Counted from the first letter of the stretch, positions 34,846 through 44,422 are shown. The stretch is DNA of 64,000 nucleotides from Aldehydirespirator sp028819505 (GCA_965207755.1 OZ242297.1:1612001-1676000), one strand, 5' to 3'. Numbers and translations are program-made. Notes: a model not told the origin generated them from the sequence alone.

Positions 34846-35367
34846 ATGGTGATTGCCGATCGCGTCCGCGAACTCGTGGCCCCACTTGCGGAGGCAGTCT
34901 CGGTCGACTTGTACGACGTGCAGTACCACGGCGGGGTGGTCCGCGTCCTTGTCGACGCTGACGGCGGCATCGGTCTCGACGTCATCGCCCGGCTGTCGCG
35001 CTCGGTAAGCCGCGCCCTCGACGAGCACGACCCCGTGCCGGGCCGGTACACGCTCGAGGTCTCGAGCCCCGGCTTGGAGCGTCCGCTTCGCACGCCCGAG
35101 CATTTTCGCCGCGCCGCGGGATCCACTGTGAGGGTGAAGACTCTGCCCGGCTTCGACGGGCCCCGCCGGCTGACGGGGACCCTGGAGGCCGTGGCCGACG
35201 ACGGCGTGGACCTGCGCAGCCCCGGCGGCGAGGTGTGCCGCATCGGTTTCGAGCAGCTCGCCTCGGCTCGCACAGTCTTCGAGTGGGGCTCGCGCCCGCA
35301 CCAGGCACAGCAGTCCGAACGACCTGACCGTTCAGGAGGAAGAGACATGAACGAGGCGAAGCGATGA
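34846..35367 (+). CDS. rimP: Ribosome maturation factor RimP
   Basis: Assists 30S subunit assembly. It starts VIADRVRELVAPLAEAVSVD and has the conserved DADGGIGLDVIARLSRSVSR and YTLEVSSPGLERPLRTPEHF. The 173 residues include a C-terminal polar tail. It overlaps nusA by ATGA, and GGAGG-type sequence before nusA lies inside the rimP tail. Confidence 0.93.
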   Translation: MVIADRVRELVAPLAEAVSVDLYDVQYHGGVVRVLVDADGGIGLDVIARLSRSVSRALDEHDPVPGRYTLEVSSPGLERPLRTPEHFRRAAGSTVRVKTLPGFDGPRRLTGTLEAVADDGVDLRSPGGEVCRIGFEQLASARTVFEWGSRPHQAQQSERPDRSGGRDMNEAKR

Positions 35368-36608
35368 ACGCGGAGATGATGGAGGCGCTGCAGGCGATGG
35401 CGGCCGAGCGGGGGATCACCGTCGACACGCTGTTCGCGGCCCTGGCCGACGCCTTGGAGTCCGCCTACAAGCGGCTGCCCGACGCCAAGGAGTACGCCTG
35501 GGTGACGATCGATCCGTCCACCATGGAATTCCGCGTGATCGCCCAGGACCTGGACGAAGAGGGCAACCCGGTGGGCGAGGAGTACGAGGTGACGCCGGAC
35601 AACTTCGGGCGCATCGCGGCACAGACCGCCCGCCAGGTCATGACCCAGCGCATCCGCGAGGCGGAGCGGGAGCTCAAGTACGAGGAGTACGCCGGACGCG
35701 AGGGGGACATCGTCACCGGCATGATCCAGCAGACCGACGCGCGCTACACCCTGCTCGATCTGGGCCGGGTCGAGGCGCTGCTGCCCCAGGCGGAGCAGGT
35801 CCCCTACGAGCGGCCCGACTCCAACACCCGGCTCAAGGCCTACATCGTCGAGGTGCGCAAGACGGCCAAGGGGCCTCAGATCGTGGTCAGCCGGACCCAT
35901 CCCGGCCTGGTGAAGCGGCTGTTCGAGCTGGAGGTGCCCGAGATCGCCGACGGGATCGTGGAGATCAGGGCGTGCGCCCGCGAGCCGGGCCACCGCACCA
36001 AGATCGCTGTCCATTCGAACGACCCCAACGTAGATCCCGTGGGGGCGTGCGTGGGGGCCAGGGGGGCGAGGGTCCGCCAGGTCGTCAACGAGCTGCGGGG
36101 CGAGAAGATCGACATAGTGCCGTTCAGCAGCGAACTCGATGAGTTCGTGGCCAAGGCGCTGTCGCCGGCGAGGATCAAGGAGGTCCGCCCCAACGAGATG
36201 ACCGGTGACTGCGACGTGATCGTGCCCGACTACCAGTTGTCGCTCGCCATCGGCAAGGAAGGCCAGAACGCTCGCCTGGCCAGCCGGCTCACCGGCTGGG
36301 GCATCAACATCAAGAGCGAATCCCAGTTGGCCGAGGAGGCGGCCTACGGCGACGTGGAGTGGGCCGAGGGGGAATGGATCACCGACCCCGCCACGGGCGA
36401 GCAGCTCTGGCAGCCGGCCGACGGCGGCGAGGCGGTCAGCGCCGAGGCGTGGGCCGCGGCCATGGCCCAGGAACAGGCCGAGGAGGCCGGCTCCGGAGAC
36501 GGCCTCGATCGTGCCGAGGGCGCCGGCGCCGGCGGGGCCGCCAGCATGGGGCGGGAGGCCGGTGCCGGCGAGCCCGCGGTCGCGGCACAGCGGACGGAGA
36601 GCAGCTGA
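35364..36608 (+). CDS. nusA: Transcription termination/antitermination factor NusA
   Basis: Binds RNA polymerase and nascent RNA to control pausing and termination. The N-terminal domain starts NAEMMEALQAMAAERGITVD. An S1 domain near EGDIVTGMIQQTDARYTLLD is followed by KH domains with VGACVGARGARVRQVVNELR and LSLAIGKEGQNARLASRLTG. The 414 residues end in a lineage-specific Ala/Gly/Glu-rich tail. The stop overlaps a CTG that is the best start for the next gene. Confidence 0.95.
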   Translation: MNAEMMEALQAMAAERGITVDTLFAALADALESAYKRLPDAKEYAWVTIDPSTMEFRVIAQDLDEEGNPVGEEYEVTPDNFGRIAAQTARQVMTQRIREAERELKYEEYAGREGDIVTGMIQQTDARYTLLDLGRVEALLPQAEQVPYERPDSNTRLKAYIVEVRKTAKGPQIVVSRTHPGLVKRLFELEVPEIADGIVEIRACAREPGHRTKIAVHSNDPNVDPVGACVGARGARVRQVVNELRGEKIDIVPFSSELDEFVAKALSPARIKEVRPNEMTGDCDVIVPDYQLSLAIGKEGQNARLASRLTGWGINIKSESQLAEEAAYGDVEWAEGEWITDPATGEQLWQPADGGEAVSAEAWAAAMAQEQAEEAGSGDGLDRAEGAGAGGAASMGREAGAGEPAVAAQRTESS

Positions 36609-36895
36609 GCCCGGTCCGGACCTGCATCGGCTGCCGCACCCGCCGCCCGAGCGCGGAGATGCGTCGTGTGCGCAGGGATCCCAGCGGCGCCCTGGTTGTG
36701 GGGCCCGGGCCCGGCCGGGGCGCCTGGCTTTGCGCGGACATCGCCTGCTTCGAGTCGGCCCGGCGCCGCCGAGCCTTCAGGCGGGCTCTGCGAGCTGACG
36801 TAGAGCCGGGCGAGATCGCTAGGCTTCAACAAGCGTGGCCGTCGGACCCGGGGAGCGATCCCGGGCCGGGCGGTCGCGCCGGCCAGACTCTCTGA
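36605..36895 (+). CDS. YlxR family RNA-binding protein (CTG start)
   Basis: DUF448/YlxR protein encoded between nusA and infB as in most bacteria. RTCIGCRTRRPSAEMRRVRR, then GRGAWLCADIACFESARRRR and AFRRALR mark the fold. No ATG, GTG or TTG lies in frame between nusA's stop and the conserved domain; CTG 36605 overlaps the nusA TGA as CTGA, mirroring the ATGA overlaps elsewhere. The start codon is therefore probably CTG. The 96-residue length is normal. Confidence 0.8.
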   Translation: MSPVRTCIGCRTRRPSAEMRRVRRDPSGALVVGPGPGRGAWLCADIACFESARRRRAFRRALRADVEPGEIARLQQAWPSDPGSDPGPGGRAGQTL

Positions 36896-36908
36896 ACGGG
36901 GGCACGCG

Positions 36909-39806
36909 TTGCCAGGCAAGATCCGCGTCCACGAGCTCGCCAAGGAGCTCGGACTGACGAATCAAGGGACGCTCGATCTCTGCATCGCGCTCAGCATCGG
37001 AGTCAAGTCGCATTCTTCGAGCATCGTCGAGGCGCAAGCCGACCGGGTGCGGCGACGAGCAGAACGCGACGGGCTGCTGAAACCTCCGCGGCCTCCCGAG
37101 CCGGTGAAGGTGGCGGAACCGGCGACCGTCGAGCCCGAGCCCCCGAAGCCCGGGCCTGTGCGGGCCGAGCCTGTGAAGCCCGGACCTGTGCGGCGCGGGC
37201 CTGTGCGGGCCGAGCCTGTGAAGCCCGAGGCGGAGGCGGCGGTCACGTCGAGACCGGAGGCGGAAGCTGCGAGTCCCCGTCCGGTGGCTGGTGGGAGGGC
37301 CGCGACTGGGGTCAGCGGCGAGTCCGGAGTCCGGGCCGCCCCCGCCGCGCGGGCGCCCGCAGCGAAGGCGCCCGCTGCCCGGACCGCACCGCAGGTCGAG
37401 CCGGACGCGCCTGCGGCCGTCGCCGCATCGACCGCGAAGGAGGTGACGGAACATGCCGCCGCGAAGCCGAGGGTGACCATCTCCTCGAGCGGCAGCGTGG
37501 CTCCGCCCAAGCGAGCCGTCGCCCAAGAGCCCCAGCCCGTCGCGGAGGAGCCCCCGCCGCCCAGGCGGGCGGGCCCCAAGGCGCAGGCCGGCGCGGCGCC
37601 GCCCCGTCCTCTCAGGCCCGGAACCCCGCCCGTCTCGCGGTCGGGCAAGCCCATCCCGCCGCCGCCGCCTCCTCGACGCCTTCGGCCGCCTGCGCCTCAG
37701 GGGACTCCCAGCCGGGGAGGTCCGGCTGCGCCGGAGCGCCGCCCCTCCGGCGGGGCCGCCCGCCCGGCGGGTCCCCGGCCTTCATCCGATCGACCGGCAG
37801 GCCCCCGCCGCGGCGCCACGGCCGCCGGTCCCCGTTCTCCGGGCGGTCCCCGGCCCGCCGCTCCGGGACCTCCGGGCCGGCCCGGCGGGGGCAGGGGCGC
37901 CCCCGGTGGCGCTCAGCGACGCCCGCCCCGCCGCAAGAGCCGCCGGCGGCGGGTGCGCGAGGAACTCCAGCCCATGGACGTCCCGACCTACACGCCCCAT
38001 CACGCCGCGGTGCCCGAGGGCGTCGTCGTGGTGGAGCGGGCCTCGGCCGCCCAGGACTTCGGCCCCAAGCTCAACCGCACCGCCGCCGATGTGGTCCGCT
38101 TCCTGATGCAGCACGGCGAGATGGTCACCGCCACCCAGTCTTTGAGCGACGAGATGATGGAGTTGTTCGCGGCCGAGATCGGCGCCGAGATCCGCCTGGT
38201 CGACCCTGGCGAGGAGCAGGAGGCCGAACTGCGCAAGCTCCTCGGGATCGACGGCGACGAAGACGCAGGCGTCGCGTCCCTCAGGGCCCCGGTCGTCACC
38301 GTCATGGGCCACGTCGACCACGGCAAGACGCTGCTGCTCGACCGGATCCGCGACACGAACGTGGTCGACGGCGAGGCGGGCGGGATCACCCAGCACATCG
38401 GCGCCTACCAGGTCGAGCGCAACGGCCGGACGCTCACATTCATCGACACGCCCGGTCACGAGGCGTTCACGGCCATGCGGGCCCGGGGCGCGGGCGCCAC
38501 CGACATCGTTGTGCTGGTTGTGGCCGCCGACGACGGCGTGATGCCCCAGACGGTCGAGGCGATCAACCACGCCAAGGCCGCCGACGTTCCCATCGTGGTC
38601 GCGGTCAACAAGATCGATCGTCCCAACGCCGATCCGCAGAGGACCGTGGCCGGTGTGGCCGAGCAGGGTCTGGTTCCGGAGGCTTGGGGCGGGGAGACGA
38701 TCTACTGCGAGGTGTCGGCTCTGACCGGCGAGGGCCTCGAGGACTTGCTGGACCAGATACTGCTGGTGGCCGAGGTCGAGGATCTGAGGGCATCGTCGGA
38801 GGGTCGAGCGGGCGGGGTCGTGCTCGAGTCGCATCTCGACATCGGGCGGGGTCCTGTGGCCACCGTGCTGGTGCAGAGAGGCACCCTGCGCATCGGCGAC
38901 CCTGTGGTCGCGGGCGCGTCCTGGGGTCGCGTCCGCGCCCTGCTCGACGATCGGGGCGAGGCCGTCCACGATGCTGTTCCCTCGAGGCCGGTCCAGGTCC
39001 TGGGATTGTCGGAGGTCGCCAGCGCGGGCGACGCCTTCGCGGTCGCTCCCAACGAGAAGATCGCCGGGCGGGTGGCCGACACCCGCGAGCACTGGCAGCG
39101 CCTGTCGAGTCTGGGCCGCGAGGCCCACGCGCTGTCCGGCGGCGCCAAGCTCGAGGATCTGTTCACCCGGATCCAGCGGGGCGAGACGGCCACGCTCAAC
39201 GCAATCGTGAAGGCCGACGTCAACGGGTCGCTGGAAGCCGTCACCGAGAGCCTCCGCAAACTCGAGACCGGCGAGGTCCGCATCGCCATCGTGCACCGCG
39301 GCGTCGGCGGTATCACCGAGAACGACATCCAGCTCGCCTCGGCGTCGAACGCCACCATCATCGGCTTCAACGTCCGGCCCGACCGCAAGGCCCGCGAGGC
39401 CGCCGACGCCGAGAACGTGGAGATCCGCACCTACGAGATCATCTACAAGCTGCTCGAGGACGTGTCGTCGGCCATGGTCGGGATGCTCGCCCCCGACATC
39501 ACCGAGGTCGTCACGGGCGAGGCCGAGGTGCGCGAGGTCTTCCGCATACCCCGGGTGGGGGCGGTGGCCGGCTGTTACGTGCAGAACGGCACCATCACCA
39601 GGGGAGCGAAGGTGCGCTTCCTGCGCGACGGGGCCATCATCTGGAAGGGGGCCATCAACTCGCTCAAGCGCTTCGCCGATGACGTCCGCGAGGTGCAGTC
39701 GGGGTTCGAGTGCGGCATCGGTCTGAGCAACTTCCAGGATCTCAAGGCGGGCGACATGATCGAGACCTTCGAAGAGCGCGAGGTGGCCCGAACCCTCGAT
39801 CAATGA
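36909..39806 (+). CDS. infB: Translation initiation factor IF-2
   Basis: GTPase that brings initiator tRNA to the 30S subunit. It starts from TTG 36909 with KIRVHELAKELGLTNQGTLD. A Pro/Ala/Arg-rich linker of some 300 residues includes repeats of VRAEPVKPGPVRRGPVRAEP type. The G domain has GHVDHGKT near residue 468, DTPGHEAF and NKIDRP. Domains II-IV are complete, ending EREVARTLDQ. 965 residues, as in other actinobacteria. Confidence 0.96.
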   Translation: MPGKIRVHELAKELGLTNQGTLDLCIALSIGVKSHSSSIVEAQADRVRRRAERDGLLKPPRPPEPVKVAEPATVEPEPPKPGPVRAEPVKPGPVRRGPVRAEPVKPEAEAAVTSRPEAEAASPRPVAGGRAATGVSGESGVRAAPAARAPAAKAPAARTAPQVEPDAPAAVAASTAKEVTEHAAAKPRVTISSSGSVAPPKRAVAQEPQPVAEEPPPPRRAGPKAQAGAAPPRPLRPGTPPVSRSGKPIPPPPPPRRLRPPAPQGTPSRGGPAAPERRPSGGAARPAGPRPSSDRPAGPRRGATAAGPRSPGGPRPAAPGPPGRPGGGRGAPGGAQRRPPRRKSRRRRVREELQPMDVPTYTPHHAAVPEGVVVVERASAAQDFGPKLNRTAADVVRFLMQHGEMVTATQSLSDEMMELFAAEIGAEIRLVDPGEEQEAELRKLLGIDGDEDAGVASLRAPVVTVMGHVDHGKTLLLDRIRDTNVVDGEAGGITQHIGAYQVERNGRTLTFIDTPGHEAFTAMRARGAGATDIVVLVVAADDGVMPQTVEAINHAKAADVPIVVAVNKIDRPNADPQRTVAGVAEQGLVPEAWGGETIYCEVSALTGEGLEDLLDQILLVAEVEDLRASSEGRAGGVVLESHLDIGRGPVATVLVQRGTLRIGDPVVAGASWGRVRALLDDRGEAVHDAVPSRPVQVLGLSEVASAGDAFAVAPNEKIAGRVADTREHWQRLSSLGREAHALSGGAKLEDLFTRIQRGETATLNAIVKADVNGSLEAVTESLRKLETGEVRIAIVHRGVGGITENDIQLASASNATIIGFNVRPDRKAREAADAENVEIRTYEIIYKLLEDVSSAMVGMLAPDITEVVTGEAEVREVFRIPRVGAVAGCYVQNGTITRGAKVRFLRDGAIIWKGAINSLKRFADDVREVQSGFECGIGLSNFQDLKAGDMIETFEEREVARTLDQ

Positions 39807-39813
39807 CCGATCA

Positions 39814-40233
39814 ATGACACGGCGACCCCGGCGCTCGCATCCCGACCATCGGGCCGGCCATCGCACCGCCCGGGTGGGCGAGCTCATCCGGCGCATCATC
39901 GCCGAGTCCATGGAGCAGATCGACGACGACCGGCTGGCCATGGTGTCGATCACCGGCGTCGACGTCGACCGCGACCTGCACCGTGCTGTCGTGTGGTTCA
40001 CGTCCCTCGGCGACACCGAGGAGGGCGACGCCCGCATCGCCGAGGCCTTCGAGGGGCACACCCGCGGTCTGCGGCGCATCGTCGGGGACCAGACCCGGCT
40101 GCGACGCACGCCGGAGCTGGTGTTCCGTCCCGACACCGTCCTGCGCTCGGCCGAGCGCATCGAGAGGCTGCTCGACGGCGCCGACGGCGCGGACGCCACC
40201 ATTGATCCTGCGAGTGATCCCGAGAGTCGGTAG
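39814..40233 (+). CDS. rbfA: Ribosome-binding factor A
   Basis: Cold-shock and 16S maturation factor. After a basic start it has RVGELIRRIIAESMEQIDDD, VSITGVDVDRDLHRAVVWFT and LRRTPELVFRPDTVLRSAER, the usual KH-like fold. 139 residues. The stop overlaps the truB GTG start (TAGTG). Confidence 0.92.
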   Translation: MTRRPRRSHPDHRAGHRTARVGELIRRIIAESMEQIDDDRLAMVSITGVDVDRDLHRAVVWFTSLGDTEEGDARIAEAFEGHTRGLRRIVGDQTRLRRTPELVFRPDTVLRSAERIERLLDGADGADATIDPASDPESR

Positions 40234-41141
40234 TGCCCGACGGCGTCGCGGTCATCGACAAGCCCGCCGGCTGGACGAGCCACGACGTGGTGGCAAAGGC
40301 CCGGAGTGTGCTGGGGACTAGGAAGGTGGGGCACAGCGGCACGCTGGACCCCGACGCCACCGGCGTGCTGGTTCTCGGCGTGGGCCGGGCGACCCGGCTG
40401 CTGCGGTATGTCACCGGACTCCCGAAGAGCTACGAGGCGGAGATCGTGCTCGGCATCGAGACCGACACCCTCGACTCGGCGGGGCAGGTGACAGCCCGCC
40501 ACGACATGGCCGGCGTGAGCGCGGAGCGGATCCGGGCCGCCGCCGCCGCCCTGACCGGCGAGATCCTCCAGGTTCCGCCCATGGTCTCGGCGGTGAAGGT
40601 GGGAGGGCGCAGGCTCCACACCCTCGCCCGCGCCGGTGTGGAGGTGGAGCGCGAGGCCCGGCCGGTCACCGTCCACCGATTCGAGGTCGCGCCCGTGCCG
40701 GGCACCGACGCGGTGCTGAGTGCCGTGGTCGACTGCTCTTCGGGCACCTACGTAAGGGTGATCGCAGCGGATCTGGGCCGGGCCCTCGGCGGGGGCGCCC
40801 ACCTGCGGAGCCTTCGACGCACGGCCGTGGGCGGCTTCGGGCTCGATGCGGCCCGCCCGGTCGAGTCGGCCGAGGTGCTGGCGATGGCGCACGCCGTCCA
40901 ACATCTGGCCGGCGTGCGGGTTCCTCCGGCGGTGGCGGCCGAGGTGGCTCACGGACGGGTCCTGGAACTCGTCCGCCTGGGTGTGGCCGCCCCCCCCGAG
41001 CCGGGGGCGCCGTCGGGCCCTTGGGCCGTACACGACTCCGACGGCGAGCTGCTCGCCGTCTACGAGCGGTTCCGCGGCGGCGCGAAGCCGGCGGTGGTCG
41101 TGGCCGGCCCGCCGACCCCGCGGCCGGAGGGTCGGCGGTGA
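40233..41141 (+). CDS. truB: tRNA pseudouridine(55) synthase
   Basis: Makes pseudouridine at position 55 of tRNAs. GVAVIDKPAGWTSHDVVAKA at the start and VGHSGTLDPDATGVLVLGVG with the catalytic Asp are intact, followed by a PUA-like C-terminal region. 302 residues from GTG 40233. The 3' end is echoed imperfectly (26 of 30 bases) 72 nt downstream. Confidence 0.95.
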   Translation: MPDGVAVIDKPAGWTSHDVVAKARSVLGTRKVGHSGTLDPDATGVLVLGVGRATRLLRYVTGLPKSYEAEIVLGIETDTLDSAGQVTARHDMAGVSAERIRAAAAALTGEILQVPPMVSAVKVGGRRLHTLARAGVEVEREARPVTVHRFEVAPVPGTDAVLSAVVDCSSGTYVRVIAADLGRALGGGAHLRSLRRTAVGGFGLDAARPVESAEVLAMAHAVQHLAGVRVPPAVAAEVAHGRVLELVRLGVAAPPEPGAPSGPWAVHDSDGELLAVYERFRGGAKPAVVVAGPPTPRPEGRR

Positions 41142-41192
41142 CGGCTCATCCGGTCCGGCCCCGCGGTGGTCGGCGCCGGCCCCCCGAACCCG
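41091..41192 (+). repeat. Degenerate echo of the truB 3' region
   Basis: Bases from 41091 (GCGGTGGTCG and on) recur from 41163 with 26 of the first 30 positions the same, offset 72. It is weaker than the other pairs because GC-rich sequence can match by chance, but the offset fits the series. Confidence 0.5.
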
Positions 41193-41307
41193 TCGCGGCT
41201 GTGGCCCCCGCGGTGTGAGGCAGGGGACCGGCGTCGGTAGCATCCCAGGTACCGGCCCCGGGACCGGAACCGTCACTATCACGCACTGTCACGCGCTGGA
41301 GGCGTCT

Positions 41308-42255
41308 GTGGAACTGCTGCACGACCGGCGCGATCAGCTCCCCCCGATGGTGTCGGTCGCGGCCGCGATCGGCGTGTTCGACGGGGTGCATCTCGGCCAT
41401 CAGGAGGTGCTCACCCAGGTTCGGCGCATCGCGGAGCGGCTCGGGGTGGCGTCAGCGGTCGTCACGTTCGACACCCATCCGGCGTACGTGGTGCGTCCGG
41501 AGAACGCGCCGAAGCTGCTTACGACCCTCGAGCAGAAACTGCAGCTGCTGGAGGCCCAGGGACTCGACTACGGCTACGTGATCCAGTTCGACGAGGCCCG
41601 GGCCGGCACCCGGCCCGAGGAGTTCGTCGAGCAGGTCTTCCTCGACGCCCTCCACGCCCGTGCAGTGGTGGTGGGGGAGGACTTCCATTTCGGCAAGGGC
41701 CGCACCGGCAATGTCTCCGAACTTCAGCGCCTGGGGAAGGAATGGGACTTCGAGGTGGTCCCCCTGAAGCTCATCCGCCATCACAGCGCCGCCCGTGAGC
41801 CGGTCTCGTCCACCGCGGTGCGCCGGGCTCTGGCCGGCGGCGACGTGTCCAAGGCCGCGAGGATGCTGGGTCGCTACTACGAGGTGCGGGGCACGGTCGT
41901 GCCCGGAGACAAGCGAGGGGTGACGGTCGGGTTTCCCACCGCGAACGTGCCCGTCCCGAAGTTCATGGCCTGGCCGGCCGACGCGGTGTACGCGGGCTGG
42001 TGCATCCTGCCCGACGGGCGCCGGCACGGCTGCGCCATCAACATCGGCCGCCGCCCGACCTTCTACGAGCACGCTGAGAAGTCTCTGTTGGAGGTCCACG
42101 TCATCGACTTCGACGGCGATCTGTACGGATGCGAAGTGCGGGTGGAGTTCGTCGACTTCCTCAGGAGCGAGCGCAAGTTCGAGGATCTCGATCATCTCTC
42201 CGAGCAACTCGCCGTCGACGTAGCCGACGCCCGGAAGCGCCTCGGCCTGTCCTGA
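41308..42255 (+). CDS. ribF: Bifunctional riboflavin kinase/FAD synthetase
   Basis: Makes FMN and FAD from riboflavin. The FAD-synthetase domain has AAAIGVFDGVHLGHQEVLTQ and VVGEDFHFGKGRTGN; the kinase domain has RGVTVGFPTANVPVP and INIGRRPTFYEH. 315 residues from GTG 41308. It ends the rimP-to-ribF cluster. The usual next genes (rpsO, pnp) are not here; accessory genes follow instead. Confidence 0.94.
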   Translation: MELLHDRRDQLPPMVSVAAAIGVFDGVHLGHQEVLTQVRRIAERLGVASAVVTFDTHPAYVVRPENAPKLLTTLEQKLQLLEAQGLDYGYVIQFDEARAGTRPEEFVEQVFLDALHARAVVVGEDFHFGKGRTGNVSELQRLGKEWDFEVVPLKLIRHHSAAREPVSSTAVRRALAGGDVSKAARMLGRYYEVRGTVVPGDKRGVTVGFPTANVPVPKFMAWPADAVYAGWCILPDGRRHGCAINIGRRPTFYEHAEKSLLEVHVIDFDGDLYGCEVRVEFVDFLRSERKFEDLDHLSEQLAVDVADARKRLGLS

Positions 42256-42386
42256 GCTGACCCGAGCGGGAAGTCGGGCCAAGTCGGGCGTTAGTTCGGC
42301 GACTGAGAGTCCTGAGCCGGCAACGACGGTTGACCTCTTCTGTGCCCGAATCGGATGCGAAGTAGAGCGTTCCGTCCGGGCGCCGG

Positions 42387-42544
42387 CTAGCTGAGCGTGA
42401 ACAGCGGCTCGTGTTGAGGGTTGCGGGGCCGGTTGGGCACCCGCCCGGGTGGTGCAGCCACTTGGTGGTGCAGCGCTAGCTGAGCGTGAGCAGCGGCTCG
42501 TGTTGAGGGTTGCGGGGCCGGTTGGGCACCCGCCGGGGTGGTGC
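42387..42544. repeat. Duplicated 3' end of the HNH gene
   Basis: The last 69 bp of the minus-strand HNH gene, including its TAG (42476-42544), recur nearly unchanged at 42387-42455, offset 89. The 20-nt spacer holds a CCAC-TTG-GTGG hairpin. Confidence 0.9.
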
Positions 42545-43906
42545 GGGTCCGGGCGCCGCCGGCTGTGTGGGTGCCGGGGGCGCGATATCGGCACGCCTAG
42601 GTGGTGCGGGCCCGGCCCGGCTGCGCTTGTTGGTGCCCGGTCCGGATCCGGTCGGCGGGCAGTCGGGGGCGTGGGCGGGTCCGTGGTGGGCCCGGTCGGG
42701 CGGGTGAAGCGTGTGCCACCCGTCGGGACTCTTGAGGATCCACCACCCGTCGTGATGGATGCGGTGGTGGCAGCTCCAGCAGGCCGGGACGAGGTTGTCG
42801 AGCTTGGTCGGTCCGCCCTGCGAAGCCGGTTCGATGTGATGTCCCTGGCAGATGCCGGGGTTGGCGCCACAGTGGAAGCAGCCGCCCCACTTGGCGATGA
42901 GAAGCTGCCACTGGGCCTCGGTGGCGGTGCGGCGGGCTTCGGTGCGCCAGATGGGCTTGCCGGTGCGGTCAAAGACGGCACCGGTGAGCCTGGCGTTGCA
43001 GGAGAGCTGTTCGAGCACCGCCCCGGGCAGCCGGACCCCGTCAGGAAGCTCGGCTATGAGCTCCCCGGTGGCGTCGTCGACGTGCGCGACCACACAGATG
43101 TCAGCGAAGGGCTTGCCGCCGCCGCCAGCGCGCGAGGCGTCGTTGCCGGTGAGGCCGGTGAGGCTTTCGAGTGCGTCGGCCATGCACTGGTCGAAGCTGC
43201 GGCGTTGAGCATCGTCGCTGCCGGCGGCCTGTTGCTTGTCGATGTCATGAATACGGCGGGCCTCGGCCCGCAGCCGGTTGGCGATGCGCTCGCCGGTGAC
43301 GGGGTCGAACTCTCCCCGCAGATGCACCATGCCGTCGTCGTCGTCCCACACCCGCAGGCGGCGACGGGCCCGCTGGCGCCCGTACTCCGACTCTCCGCCG
43401 TCGGCCTGGCGGTCCGCAGTCCAGCGGCGGGACTCGCGGACGAACTGCTCGGGCCGCAGCGACGCGGCCTTGGCAAGCAGTGCCGAGTCGGACTCGACGG
43501 CTTCGGCGCCGGTCTTCTCGATGGCCTCGGCGAGCCGCTTGGCGTTGGCCTGCGACACCCGCCCCGACTCCACCGCGTCGCGCACCGCGGGCGCGGCCTC
43601 GATCACCCGGGCGGTGTTGACCTGGCTGCGGGCCTCGTGGTGCGGCAGCCCGGCGGCGTCGGCCAGCACTTGGGTGCCGCCGTCGCCATGGCGCTCAGCC
43701 TGGGCGATGATGCGAGCCGCGCCGGCCTGGAACGCTGAACCAGCGGCCATGAACGCCGTGCAGACCGCAAGCGCCTCCCGCATCTCCGCACACGACGCCG
43801 AGCCTTCATTGACGTACGCCAGCATCTCCTTGGCGGCAGCCTCGGCCCGGCGGGCGGCTTCCATCAGCATGAACAGAGTATTCCATGCAGGTGTGACATT
43901 TGTCAA
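42476..43906 (-). CDS. HNH endonuclease signature protein with DUF222 (13E12 family)
   Basis: 476 residues. The N-terminal two thirds is a DUF222 helical domain with TQVLADAAGLPHHEARSQVN and GGRVSQANAKRL-like elements. The HNH domain has CFHCGANPGICQGHHIEPAS, then LDNLVPACWSCHHRIHHDGW, with the expected histidines and zinc cysteines. A Pro/Arg-rich tail follows. 13E12 proteins are multicopy in actinobacteria and often behave as mobile or phage-related nucleases. The start may be ATG 43906 or 43870; TACTCT (43875-43880, minus) favours one of the later ATGs. Confidence 0.87.
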   Translation of the reverse strand: MTNVTPAWNTLFMLMEAARRAEAAAKEMLAYVNEGSASCAEMREALAVCTAFMAAGSAFQAGAARIIAQAERHGDGGTQVLADAAGLPHHEARSQVNTARVIEAAPAVRDAVESGRVSQANAKRLAEAIEKTGAEAVESDSALLAKAASLRPEQFVRESRRWTADRQADGGESEYGRQRARRRLRVWDDDDGMVHLRGEFDPVTGERIANRLRAEARRIHDIDKQQAAGSDDAQRRSFDQCMADALESLTGLTGNDASRAGGGGKPFADICVVAHVDDATGELIAELPDGVRLPGAVLEQLSCNARLTGAVFDRTGKPIWRTEARRTATEAQWQLLIAKWGGCFHCGANPGICQGHHIEPASQGGPTKLDNLVPACWSCHHRIHHDGWWILKSPDGWHTLHPPDRAHHGPAHAPDCPPTGSGPGTNKRSRAGPAPPRRADIAPPAPTQPAAPGPAPPRRVPNRPRNPQHEPLLTLS

Positions 43907-44422
43907 GCATTTATCTTAATGTTTAGCAATACCCAGATTCCGGGGCCGCCGGGAGGGAGATGAGCGGCAGCGCGACCCGGGTGCCGCGGAGCCGCGATGG
44001 CGGGAGACGGGGCCGGCTGTCGGATTCAGGCGGCGGTGACGTCGATCACTAGCCGGCATCGTACGGCGTCGAGAGCCTCCTGAAGCTCGCTGATGCGGGA
44101 GCGGCGGTCGGGTCGGTGCGCCTGCGACATCCGACGGGGAGGCCTCGACGGGCCGCTTCGTCGGCATTCCGACGGCCGGCAGCGAGGCGAGTCTGCGGTG
44201 CGAGGGCATCAGTCAGTCCGACTGCACCGTAGCGGGGGCATCGCTCGGCCTCATTCTTCCGGCCGAAACGGTCGCGCGGTGGCTGGAGGCTCGCGGATAC
44301 GGGGACTTGGCAGCTCGGAGAACAGGCTGAGCCAGCAGACACGCTCAGCTGGGTCGTCTACACCGCTCGCAAGTCTCCCTCGGAAGCGGCGCAACCTACG
44401 GGGCGTTCTCTACCATAGGCAT
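43907..44422. other. 516-bp gap between HNH gene and mntA-hepT
   Basis: Left part has TTGACA on the minus strand (43897-43902), part of the HNH promoter. From about 44092 to 44330 the plus strand is open with a coding-like base pattern, reading TGRFVGIPTAGSEASLRCEG and ending VARWLEARGYGDLAARRTG, but it has no usable start and no family I recognise. It may be a gene fragment. The right edge carries the TACCAT promoter of mntA-hepT. Confidence 0.4.

Noticed and set aside
43916..44209. 97-codon minus-strand ORF after the HNH promoter
   Set aside because: Arg/Ser/Pro-rich low-quality translation with no domain; looks like chance reading of GC-rich DNA.
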